Of a DNA stretch of 9,476 bases, positions 1 through 6,861 are shown in pieces. Source of the stretch: JADJNW01 sp964596135 (GTDB taxonomy: Bacteria > Bacteroidota > Bacteroidia > Chitinophagales > Saprospiraceae); assembly GCA_964596135.1 (NCBI GenBank), contig CAZQTF010000153.1, positions 1 to 9,476 of the forward strand. The letters are read 5' to 3'. The first letter of the stretch is position 1, and every line of letters begins with the position of its first letter. The notes below the pieces were generated by a model. The model did not search any database. It was not told the origin of the DNA and saw only the letters and a list, made by a program, of their open reading frames with translations. The translations under genes and the position numbers were made by a program.

Positions 1-24
1 AGAAAAAGAACATAGTTTCTATAC

Positions 25-262
25 AACAAATTATAATCCGTAATCCATGAACGACCATACCTTCTTTCCATCTACGGCTCGATTATATGCCGTAAGTATT
101 TCATCCATCGAAGATTAGTCAATTCATGATTCACCCATTTAAACGGGTTGAAAAGTTTTCGGATTATTTGAGGCAAGCAACAGAGAGAAAGGCTATTAAA
201 CAGCACGTTGAGGAAACGTAGCATATCGAAAGTGTTTAAAAAAAATAACAAATTATAATCCG
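25..262. repeat. 16-bp direct repeat pair flanking about 206 bp
   Basis: The 16-mer AACAAATTATAATCCG occurs at 25-40 and again, identical and in the same orientation, at 247-262. The copies start 222 bp apart. The flanking bases differ on both sides, so this is not the edge of a longer duplication. It could be a target-site-like or recombination footprint of a lost element, or chance in AT-rich DNA. No inverted ends or transposase were found between the copies. Confidence 0.45.
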
Positions 263-406
263 ATGCCACCAATACGGTAGCCCTGCGCGGTTTTGGCATG
301 GTGCTTCTGTAATCTTCAAAATTCTACTCTTTTTATTCAATTGATTTCAAGATCGGATTGTAAAATGTTATCTGTGTTACCGCAGGATAATGATCTTTTG
401 CATCAT

Positions 407-434
407 AAAAAAACCGCTTCCCCGCAGGGAAGCG
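407..434 (-). terminator. Rho-independent terminator, minus strand
   Basis: A perfect 8-bp stem, CGCTTCCC (415-422) with GGGAAGCG (427-434), closes a 4-base loop. On the minus strand it is followed, after one G, by seven T (plus-strand A at 407-413). The plus-strand side lacks an immediate T run, so the orientation is minus. It lies about 225 bp beyond the thiolase stop and could catch read-through from that gene or end a short unannotated minus transcript. Confidence 0.7.
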
Positions 435-524
435 ATAAAGGTATTTTTATAGTTAAGGCGATTGGATTGTATGTGATTCACAAGAGCCGTTTTCAAGTGT
501 ATACTTAAATCGGTTTTTGGGATG

Positions 525-558
525 GCCTCTCTCCTCATAGTAGGAGGGGGGCTTTTTT
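525..558 (+). terminator. Strong rho-independent terminator, plus strand
   Basis: The 11-bp stem is GCCTCTCTCCT (525-535) with AGGAGGGGGGC (542-552). It has two positions that pair only as G-U on the plus-strand RNA, a 6-base loop, and six T at 553-558. The opposite side has no T run, so it reads plus-strand transcripts. No plus-strand gene lies upstream in the window, so what it terminates is unknown. Confidence 0.75.
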
Positions 559-612
559 ATTTACTATTTACCCGTGATTAATTATTATCGGGTGGCAATG
601 GAAAAGAATATC

Positions 613-650
613 AAAGCTTCCAATGACACCTGGCGTCTATTGGAAGCTTT
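613..650 (-). terminator. 12-bp inverted repeat just after the thiolase stop
   Basis: AAAGCTTCCAAT (613-624) and ATTGGAAGCTTT (639-650) are perfect inverted repeats around a 14-base loop, beginning 10 bases past the thiolase stop codon. On the minus strand the stem ends in TTT and continues into a mixed T-rich stretch without a clean T run. It may be a weak terminator or a 3'-end stabilising hairpin for the thiolase mRNA. Confidence 0.5.
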
Positions 651-659
651 ACAAAAGCA

Positions 660-1838
660 CTACACGCGTTCAATAATAATGGCCGAAGCACCGCCACCAC
701 CATTGCAGATGGCTGCCATGCCCACACTGGCATCTTTCCGACGAAGAACGTTCACCAGGGTGGTAACAATGCGTGCACCCGAAGCTCCAAGCGGATGCCC
801 CAATGCCAGTGCGCCGCCGTGTACATTCATTCTGGCTTCATCTATGCCCAGGATTTGCTCGAATGCCATTGGTACCGTAGCAAATGCTTCGTTTACTTCA
901 AAATAATCCACGTCTTTGATGTCCATGCCGGCACGTTTCAGTGCTTTGGGCGCAGCCAGGGCAGGAGTAGTAGTGAACCAAAGTGGCTCCTGCTCGGCAT
1001 CAGCGAAACCAATGATTTTGGCGATCGGCTTTAATCCAAGTTGCTGCGCTTTTTCGGCGCTCACGAGAATGACGGCCGAAGCCCCATCACTGATGGGCGA
1101 AGAATTAGCCGCGGTTGCCGTGCCGTCTTTGGTGAAAGCCGGGCGCAGCGTCGGGATTTTGGCAAAATCTACTTTTTTAAACTGCTCGTCTTCCGAAATA
1201 AAGATCGGATCTCCTTTGCGTTGCGGCACAAGGACCGGAACAATTTCGTCTTTGAAAATACCGTTACCCGTATTTTCAGCGGTCAGTTGAAACGAGCGGA
1301 TCGCAAACGCGTCCTGTGCTTCTCGTGAAAGGCTATATTCTTTTGCCGTATTGTCGGAGCAAATACCCATAGATACTTTGTCGTAGGCATCCAGCAAACC
1401 ATCTTTTTCCAAACCGTCAATAAATTCGGCTTTACCATATTTGTAACCCCAGCGGGCATTTGGCACATAATACGGAACATTACTCATGCTTTCCATGCCG
1501 CCGGCAACGACTATTTCATTATGCCCCAGCATAATACTTTGCGCGCCAAACATGATGGATTTCATTCCAGATGCACAAACTTTATTGATGGTGGTGCAGG
1601 GTACATCATATCCGATACCGGCCCCCAGCGAAGCCTGACGCGCCGGCGCCTGACCGAGATTGGCAGAACAGACATTCCCCATAAACACTTCATCTATTTG
1701 TTGGGGGGCAACGCCTGCTTTTTCGAGTGCGCCCTTGATGGCGATGCTGCCCAGTTCGGTTGCACTCATGCCGGCAAACATACCGCCGAAGCTGCCAATG
1801 GGCGTGCGCACAGCAGAAACTATCAATACTTCTTTCAT
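660..1838 (-). CDS. Acetyl-CoA C-acetyltransferase (thiolase II, AtoB/PhaA-like)
   Basis: The 392-residue protein is of normal length for the biosynthetic/degradative thiolase family. It reversibly condenses two acetyl-CoA to acetoacetyl-CoA (or cleaves it) in the cytoplasm, feeding fatty-acid, ketone-body or polyhydroxybutyrate metabolism. The N-terminal IVSAVRTPIG motif is typical. The nucleophilic cysteine is C88 in NKVCASGMKS. The C-terminal half carries NEAFA (N316), the catalytic histidine H348 in GHPLGASGAR and the acid/base cysteine C378 in CNGGGGAS, so all catalytic residues are present. The ATG at 1838 starts directly at the family N-terminus (MKEVLIVSAVRTP). The gene stands alone: no hydroxyacyl-CoA dehydrogenase or CoA-transferase is next to it, so the specific pathway cannot be told. 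Acetoacetyl-CoA thiolase is favoured over 3-ketoacyl-CoA thiolase by overall resemblance, and chain-length specificity is not proven. Confidence 0.93.
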   Translation of the reverse strand: MKEVLIVSAVRTPIGSFGGMFAGMSATELGSIAIKGALEKAGVAPQQIDEVFMGNVCSANLGQAPARQASLGAGIGYDVPCTTINKVCASGMKSIMFGAQSIMLGHNEIVVAGGMESMSNVPYYVPNARWGYKYGKAEFIDGLEKDGLLDAYDKVSMGICSDNTAKEYSLSREAQDAFAIRSFQLTAENTGNGIFKDEIVPVLVPQRKGDPIFISEDEQFKKVDFAKIPTLRPAFTKDGTATAANSSPISDGASAVILVSAEKAQQLGLKPIAKIIGFADAEQEPLWFTTTPALAAPKALKRAGMDIKDVDYFEVNEAFATVPMAFEQILGIDEARMNVHGGALALGHPLGASGARIVTTLVNVLRRKDASVGMAAICNGGGGASAIIIERV

Positions 1839-1869
1839 TTCGAATTCGATTTTATTGGTTGATAAACGA

Positions 1870-1883
1870 TTTGAGCGCTCAAA
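1870..1883. promoter_or_regulatory. Perfect 14-bp palindrome, candidate operator
   Basis: TTTGAGCGCTCAAA (1870-1883) is a perfect palindrome centred about 38 bp upstream of the thiolase start codon. It overlaps the last four bases of the candidate -7 element at 1880-1887 and the expected transcription start. A repressor bound there would block the promoter. The regulator is unknown; TetR- or GntR-type repressors of acyl-CoA genes are possibilities by analogy only. Confidence 0.4.
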
Positions 1884-1914
1884 AATAAGACGTTTTGAAA
1901 AGTACTCGTTGCAA
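1880..1914 (-). promoter_or_regulatory. Candidate Bacteroidota promoter for the thiolase gene
   Basis: Read on the minus strand, TATTTTTG (plus-strand 1887 to 1880) matches the TAnnTTTG -7 consensus exactly. A TTG (plus-strand CAA at 1912-1914) lies 24 bp upstream, a little farther than the usual 19-21. The implied transcript would begin near 1873, giving a leader of about 35 bases. A symmetrical T7A7 tract (1945-1958) lies farther upstream and could bend DNA or aid termination of the preceding gene. Confidence 0.45.
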
Positions 1915-2014
1915 ATTACAAACAGAAGTCGCTTTCAATGATGATTTTTTTAAAAAAAGCGGGTTGACTTTGGCGGATGGAACGCTTGCTCCGGCTGTCA
2001 AATGCTTTCTGGCA

Positions 2015-4278
2015 TTATTGCAGGATCAATTTTCCATTGGCAAATCCTTTTTCTCCCCATAGCCGGAAAAAATAAACACCATTTGCCAAGCCATTTCGCC
2101 TGAAGCGGATTTCATTGTCCGTAATGTCCGAAAAACGTTGTACAAGCCTGCCATTGATGTCGGTGATCTCCATTTGGAAAGCGCGACGATCGGGATTGTA
2201 AAACGAAATCGCCGTTTCCGAATGAAAAGGATTGGGTGCTATTCGCACATTTTTGATCTGATGAAGAACAGAAACGCCAGTTGTTTGCCAAAAAGCGCAG
2301 TTATCTTCGATTTGAGTGATGATGCGCTCGTAATTACTGTTGACCACATCCACCACTTTTTTGATGCAAATGGTATCCAGGTAGGTTTTGAAAAAATGAA
2401 TACGGCACAGTGGCTGATATTGGTCAGATTTGGTAATCACAGAATCCTGATAGGAAATACCCACGATCGTGCCATCCGTCATGCTGGTACGCGGCGCAAT
2501 GGGGTAGGAGCCATCGTTGACCAGATTTTCTACATAAGCAATGTATATGCCTTCCATTTCAAACTGGTAAGCATTGACCTCTAAATGAGGATTGCGTATG
2601 CCGACATCCACATATTGATACTCCCAGTTTACATNNNNNNNNNNNNNNNNNNNNNNNNNNNNNNNNNNNNNNNNNNNNNNNNNNNNNNNNNNNNNNNNNN
2701 NNNNNNNNNNNNNNNNNNNNNNNNNNNNNNNNNNGCATCGTTGATGTTTTGCAAGCCATTTTCGTCCACATCGCCGGCGATGGCATTGCCCGCGCAGGTG
2801 CCGCTGCAATCGGGCTGAGCCGCGCCGTAAGGTACCCCCAGGCAATCGGTGAATGCATTGCACTCCGGTTCGACAAAAACACGCAGCTTGCCCGATGATC
2901 GGTCTAAACGGATGCACACCTGCGCCCAGTTGTTATTTATGTCTTTTTCTACCTGCCCCAGTGCATCGGGCAGGTTTTTCCAATTGATGCGAGCCACAAA
3001 AGTATAACGCCCATCGGGCACATCGGTCAGGTCAATCCACTGGCATTGCAAATTCGACCAGTAATTATCATAACAGCCGGCGCTGATACCCATATTGTCG
3101 CAACCGTATTTGGGCACCACGCCCGGGCGGCAGCCAAAATCCGTTACGCAAAATCCATATTTGAAGCCAATCGGCAGAATGGTTCCATCTTCACGATAAA
3201 GCACATACTCGGCATAGCTATCGTAATGATAATGATTATGGCAATTATTATAACTAAATAATGGATTGTCGGCACTCGGTTTGCCAATATAATAATCTCG
3301 CTCGCCTATATTTTCGATTAAAGTGGTAAAACGCATGACATCCCGCACGCCGTAGCCGCGCAGACAACCTTCCTGAATCAGGCAGTAATCGCTGACCTGG
3401 ATTTGATCTAACCGGATAGACTGCATCAGTGAATCCTGCCGAATGCGTAAATCAGGACCTTTGGGGCATCGGTAGTGCCCTGGGGGGAGGCAGGAGCCAT
3501 CATCAATGGTTGCCAGCGGATTGTAATTGCAGGATTGCGGGTTTGTGCATCCTTTGACGGGACCTTCAAAAGTTAGCTTCCAATGAATACTATCGGTGCA
3601 GGCATTATCCTTTTCCCCAATCCGGATGTAATAATTTTTTCCCTTGTGTAAATAACCCACAATTGCCGCTAATGGTGCGCAGGGGTTTTCATCATCATTA
3701 AACAGAATGGTACTTTCATTGTCTTCTCCAACAGTGATACCGTCGCAATGATCATATATCCAGATTTTGGTATCGCAGGCATTGGCATCGCAGGTGGAAA
3801 TACGGTAAATACCAGTTGAATCAGGCATAAACACATACCAGGTGTCGTCGAAGTCGGTAGCGTATTGCCCCATATAAATTGGGATCGAAGTATTGCAAAT
3901 TTCGCCTGGTGCGCATTGAAAGAAAATGGATTTCGATTTGCCGAAAGCGCCTCCCGAGGCGATGAGATTGCCGTCGAGCCAAAGTTTGTAATGACCGATT
4001 GAACCGATTCCATCCCCGAAACTGTCATAAATATCAAAACGCATGCACAAACTGGCAGGAATACAAACGGTATCGCGGTAGATTTTTTTGTTGCCATAAG
4101 TATTGTAGTTGACCCAAGCGTAAAGCGAACCGTTTTTATCTTTTACTTCCCAGGCGGTTTCATAGCCGTAGCTATCGGTTTTAATTTCCACGATTAGTTC
4201 AGAATGATTCTCCAAACAAATCGTCTGAGCCCGTAAAAGGTTACAGGCAAGCAAGGTTAGGAGCATTAGTAAGCGCAT
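2015..4278 (-). CDS. Secreted lysyl oxidase-like copper amine oxidase with T9SS sorting domain (split by assembly gap)
   Basis: A signal peptide (MRLLMLLTLL..., likely cut after A17) directs export. A beta-sandwich-like region (about 30-120, with DIYDSFGDGIGS) and a PPC-like region (about 130-238) follow. Next come the GCTNPQSCNYNP...DDGSC motif (243-263) and the lysyl oxidase domain (about 275-458). This shows CHNHYH, with copper-ligand equivalents H347, H349 and H351. K373 (GFKYGFC) and Y406 (GCYDNY) match the residues that form the lysine tyrosylquinone in human LOX (K320, Y355). The cysteine pattern also matches: C299, C305, C346, C377, C383, C393, C402, C412. Lysyl oxidases oxidise primary amines such as peptidyl lysine to aldehydes, releasing H2O2 and ammonia. 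After a dockerin-like stretch (GDVDENGLQNIND) the N gap intervenes. Beyond it lie a cohesin-like beta domain and a T9SS type A sorting domain (APNPF...NGVYFFR...GKLILQ, 2018-2242). The reading frame changes across the gap only because 100 N is a placeholder. The substrate is unknown. Confidence 0.85.
2635..2734. other. Assembly gap of exactly 100 N
   Basis: The run of exactly 100 N is the customary placeholder for a scaffold gap of unknown size. It lies inside the lysyl oxidase-like gene, between a dockerin-like stretch and a cohesin-like domain. The coding frames on its two sides differ by one base. If the gene is intact, the missing length must leave remainder 2 when divided by 3. Confidence 0.95.
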
Positions 4279-4384
4279 AGTGTTACTAAACCGGATTTTT
4301 AGGTCTTTAAATTAAGCTTTTCTGCCTAATGAAGTAGTGTTAACGTGTTTATCCTCAAGAAAATAAAAAATAGGGGTAAGGAAC

Positions 4385-4415
4385 TTGACAATACGGGGGA
4401 ATGTTTGTATCTTTG
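4385..4415 (+). promoter_or_regulatory. Bacteroidota-type promoter of the initiator tRNA
   Basis: TTG at 4385-4387 (within TTGACA), a 20-bp spacer and TATCTTTG at 4408-4415 match the Bacteroidota housekeeping consensus (TTG, about 20 bp, TAnnTTTG) exactly. The mature tRNA begins 17 bases after the -7 element, leaving room for a short 5' leader. Confidence 0.8.
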
Positions 4416-4431
4416 CATGCCAATTTAAAAT

Positions 4432-4504
<73 letters not shown>

Positions 4505-4512
4505 CAAAGACT

Positions 4513-4546
4513 AAAGCTGAGAGCATATTGCTCCCGGCTTTTTTTT
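4513..4546 (+). terminator. Rho-independent terminator after the tRNA
   Basis: AAAGCTGAGAGCA (4513-4525) pairs with TGCTCCCGGCTTT (4529-4541) around the 3-base loop TAT. There is one mismatch (A4520 with C4534) and one G-U pair. Eight T run through 4539-4546. It starts eight bases after the tRNA end. Confidence 0.85.
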
Positions 4547-4848
4547 ATGTTGTCAAATTTGTGCTTCACATAATATATTGATCGCACATATTTTCTACGC
4601 TCGTCAGTACGACAAAATTTGTGTTGATCAGGCTTCCAATTTATGCCTGAACGAAAAAAGCGCGCTGTTCATAGTATCTATTTTTTTATACGTAATCGCA
4701 GTATTTTAGTTTCAAAAAAAATTAAATATCAGAATAACATTCTTCCTACATTTGTCAAAATCAGGACATTAGCGCAATAAATTTTCTTCCAACAACAACT
4801 CTCTCCCCGACATTTTTTGTTTCTCTCCTCAGAAATCAAAATAGGAAT
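4547..4848 (+). promoter_or_regulatory. 302-bp intergenic region with candidate promoter for the DUF547 gene
   Basis: No coding sequence is visible in this AT-rich stretch. TACATTTG at 4747-4754 is an exact TAnnTTTG -7 element, but no TTG lies about 20 bp upstream, so the -33 part is weak or activator-dependent. The transcript would start near 4761 and have a leader of roughly 88 bases. Just before the ATG at 4849 there is a weak, closely spaced AGGAA. Confidence 0.35.
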
Positions 4849-5580
4849 ATGGACGGCGCAACATTGCTGCAATTAGCTGAGAAACTGCTGTTTCAGGTGA
4901 AGTCAGGCGATCCCACTGAAGAAACCGAACGGGCGTTGGCAGGGTACGAAAAAGGGGTTTTAAAGGTATCTTTGAGGACGGATCGCCAAAAAAAAGCCTT
5001 TTGGATCAATATTTATAATGCATATTTTCAAATATTGGCGGTGCGCAACCGAATTGGCAAGCCTTCCATTTACCGCGCGCCGCTGGTAAAAATTGCCGGT
5101 CTAATGCTTAGCCTGGATGAAATCGAGCACGGTATTCTCCGGAAATATCGCTATAAGCCTGCTTTGGGATTTCTGCCGGATCCTTTTGCCAGGCGTGCCA
5201 TCAAACAACTGGCGGTGGAAAAGATGGATTATCGGATTCATTTTGCGCTGAATTGCGGCGCTGTAAGCTGCCCGCCAATCGCTTTCTACCAGGCAGACAA
5301 TATTGACGCCCAATTGGAAGTAGCGACCAGATCATTTCTGAAATCCGAAACCGAATGCCACCCCAAGCAAAAAGAAATCTACGTCAGTCGGCTGATGCTT
5401 TGGTATCTTGGTGATTTTGGCGGTTATCGCGGCATTAAGCGGATGCTGCGGCAAAAGCTCAATTTTGCAACCCGTGGCAATAAAATTGTGTTTAAAGCCT
5501 ACGATTGGAATGAGCGGTTGCAATACTTTGCAGCAAATGAAACGGAATGGCGGCTACGCCAGCGTAATTTGCTTGTCTAA
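4849..5580 (+). CDS. DUF547 domain protein, cytoplasmic, function unknown
   Basis: The 243-residue protein has the hallmarks of the DUF547 family: KKAFWINIYNAY (48-59), LSLDEIEHGILR (87-98), and YRIHFALNCGAVSCPPI (128-144) with conserved C136 and C141. A late LWYLGDFGG (184-192) and KAYDWNERL (216-224) complete the pattern. The domain fills the whole protein. There is no signal peptide or membrane segment, so it is probably cytoplasmic, unlike many DUF547 proteins that are lipoproteins or secreted. The biochemical role of the family is not established to my knowledge, and the invariant Cys and His suggest but do not prove an enzyme. The last 27 bp overlap the end of the convergent aldolase gene. 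The C-terminal tail after about residue 226 (ETEWRLRQRNLLV) lies past the conserved domain and contains that overlap. Confidence 0.88.
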   Translation: MDGATLLQLAEKLLFQVKSGDPTEETERALAGYEKGVLKVSLRTDRQKKAFWINIYNAYFQILAVRNRIGKPSIYRAPLVKIAGLMLSLDEIEHGILRKYRYKPALGFLPDPFARRAIKQLAVEKMDYRIHFALNCGAVSCPPIAFYQADNIDAQLEVATRSFLKSETECHPKQKEIYVSRLMLWYLGDFGGYRGIKRMLRQKLNFATRGNKIVFKAYDWNERLQYFAANETEWRLRQRNLLV

Positions 5581-6621
5581 ATAAACATCTTGGATAGCGT
5601 TTAAAATTTGAACGCCTTCCTGCATTGGCCTCTGGAATGCCTTTCTGCCCGAAATCAACCCGGAACCACCTGCGCGTTTGTTGATTACTGCGGTGCGCAC
5701 TGCTTCGCTCAGATCGTTCTCACCGGAGGAAGCCCCCCCGGAATTGATCAATCCAATTTTACCCATATAGCAATTTGCAACCTGATAGCGACACAAATCA
5801 ATCGGATGATCAGAAGTAAGTTCTGAATAGATCCGTTTGTCGAGCTTGCCGTAGGAAGAACCGCCGCTGTTGAGCGCTATAAAACCGCCATTGTTTTCCG
5901 GCAATTTCTGTTTGATAAGATCTGCCTGAATCGTGACGCCGAGGTGGTTTGCCTGCCCCGTCAGGTCTGCCGAAACATGATAATCCTTATCTTGCTTGAA
6001 TGCCAGATTACGCAGGTAGCACCACAGGATTGTTGCCATGCCGAGTTCATGCGCCTCTTCAAATGCTTCTGCGACTTCCACAATTTGCCTGCCCGACTCC
6101 GCCGACCCAAAATAAATGGTGGCGCCAACTGCTACCGCGCCCAGATTCCAGGCTTCCCGCACCGATCCAAACATAATTTGGTCGTATTGATTAGGATAGG
6201 TTAGGAGCTCGTTGTGGTTGATTTTTACAATAAAGGGAATGCGATGCGCGTAGCGCCGGGAATACAATGCCAATCCGCCAAAGGTAGTTGCTACCGCATT
6301 ACAGCCCCCTTCGATCGCCAGCTTCAGAATATTTTCCGGGTCAAAATAAATAGGATTGGGCGCAAAAGATGCACCACCGCTGTGTTCAATGCCCTGATCC
6401 ACCGGCAAAATGGACAGATACCCCGTGCCGCTCAGCCGTCCGTGATGGTAGATTTGCCCCAGGCTCCTCAATGTTTGCGGATGCCGGTTGGAATCAACAA
6501 AAACATCTTGCACCGGATCGGGCGTAGGCGCATGAATCATATCTCTGGAGATTGTACTACAGGTATGTTCCAGCAGATAAGAGGCTTCGGCGCCTAACAA
6601 TGCTGCGATGTTGATAGCCAT
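5554..6621 (-). CDS. fbaB: Class I fructose-bisphosphate aldolase, FbaB/DhnA type
   Basis: A 355-residue cytoplasmic enzyme, close to the 350 residues of E. coli FbaB. It reversibly splits fructose 1,6-bisphosphate into dihydroxyacetone phosphate and glyceraldehyde 3-phosphate in glycolysis and gluconeogenesis. Sequence blocks nearly identical to FbaB include VDQGIEHS (74-81), KINHNELL (133-140), GAVAVGATIYFGS (161-173), YHVSADLTGQANH (214-226) and INSGGASSGE (292-301). K237 in ADLIKQK is the equivalent of the Schiff-base lysine. The phosphate-binding end is NKRAGGSGLISGRKAF. The ATG at 6621 (MAINIAALLG) is chosen because a longer frame would need a TTG start at 6759, upstream of a plausible promoter, and would add 46 residues unlike the family. 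The gene stands alone, divergent from the symporter pair and overlapping DUF547 by 27 bp at its end. Confidence 0.95.
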   Translation of the reverse strand: MAINIAALLGAEASYLLEHTCSTISRDMIHAPTPDPVQDVFVDSNRHPQTLRSLGQIYHHGRLSGTGYLSILPVDQGIEHSGGASFAPNPIYFDPENILKLAIEGGCNAVATTFGGLALYSRRYAHRIPFIVKINHNELLTYPNQYDQIMFGSVREAWNLGAVAVGATIYFGSAESGRQIVEVAEAFEEAHELGMATILWCYLRNLAFKQDKDYHVSADLTGQANHLGVTIQADLIKQKLPENNGGFIALNSGGSSYGKLDKRIYSELTSDHPIDLCRYQVANCYMGKIGLINSGGASSGENDLSEAVRTAVINKRAGGSGLISGRKAFQRPMQEGVQILNAIQDVYLDKQITLA

Positions 6622-6653
6622 AACCTGGATGTGAATTGGGTTAGGAAATAAAG

Positions 6654-6681
6654 CAAAATAGGTGCATTCAATGAAACACAA
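6654..6681 (-). promoter_or_regulatory. Candidate promoter for the aldolase gene
   Basis: On the minus strand TTG (plus-strand CAA 6679-6681), an 18-bp spacer and TATTTTG (plus-strand 6660 to 6654, one T short of TAnnTTTG) resemble a Bacteroidota promoter. It would give a leader of about 25 bases before the ATG at 6621. Confidence 0.5.
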
Positions 6682-6774
6682 TATACACAAAACGCTCGTA
6701 ATTTTTAAGAGAAATTTTGGGTACTCTGCAACAATAGCAGGCAGTGCTTGAAAAAGCAAATGCTGATCAAAAAA

Positions 6775-6835
6775 GTTATCACCGCGTTAAGAATTGTTAA
6801 AAACTACGTTAAACGCGTGACTTCGGCTATTTTTG
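6775..6835 (+). promoter_or_regulatory. Candidate promoter with phased GTTAA repeats for the symporter operon
   Basis: TATTTTTG at 6828-6835 is an exact TAnnTTTG -7 element, 26 bases before the ATG at 6862. No TTG lies at the usual -33 distance. Instead GTTAT (6775) and three GTTAA copies (6786, 6796, 6808) recur every 10-12 bp just upstream. CGCGTT (6783-6788) and AACGCG (6812-6817) also form an inverted pair. Together these suggest an activator-dependent promoter, though no regulator can be named. Confidence 0.45.
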
Positions 6836-6861
6836 CGCCTGCAAGTCAAATCATTGCACCT

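Larger units (their letters stand above)
1..659. other. Gene-poor left end, no supported CDS
   Basis: No open frame here looks like a real protein. The longest frames (minus strand 72-299 and plus strand 293-508) have odd composition and no recognisable motif. A short plus-strand frame from ATG 126 to the stop at 219-221 has a more protein-like, charged composition (IHPFKRVEKFSDYL...). It ends after 31 residues and could be debris of a decayed gene. The region also carries a 16-bp direct repeat (25-40 and 247-262), a minus-strand terminator (407-434), a plus-strand terminator (525-558) and a long inverted repeat (613-650), each listed separately. The density of terminators suggests that short transcripts may be made here, but no promoter is clear. 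Confidence 0.5.

Noticed and set aside
126..221. 31-residue plus-strand frame with charged, protein-like sequence
   Set aside because: Too short, no identifiable family, and neighbouring frames do not continue it convincingly; kept only as possible debris.
72..299. 75-residue minus-strand frame at the left edge
   Set aside because: Low-complexity Leu/Phe/Asn-rich composition with no family motif; looks like a chance frame in AT-rich DNA.
293..508. 71-residue plus-strand frame
   Set aside because: It runs through a perfect terminator-like hairpin (415-434), has no recognisable motif and no promoter or ribosome site.
574..1862. Several plus-strand frames of 79-124 residues opposite the thiolase gene
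   Set aside because: They mirror a clear, fully conserved thiolase on the other strand and have no motifs of their own.
1945..1958. T7A7 tract as a terminator for the LOX gene
   Set aside because: No adequate stem precedes it on the minus strand; only a weak 5-bp hairpin is found, so it is noted with the promoter instead.
2015..2917. Separate 300-residue gene with start at 2917
   Set aside because: Its first part reads a wrong frame of the LOX gene and passes through the N gap; only the part below 2635 is real, as the end of the LOX gene.
4243..4278. Lipobox (LLAC) in the LOX signal peptide suggesting a lipoprotein
   Set aside because: The cysteine would be at residue 12, too early for a signal peptide; A17-Q18 is a normal cleavage site and T9SS cargo uses signal peptidase I.
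5554..6759. 401-residue version of the aldolase
   Set aside because: It needs a TTG start upstream of the likely promoter and adds 46 non-conserved residues; the ATG at 6621 fits family length.
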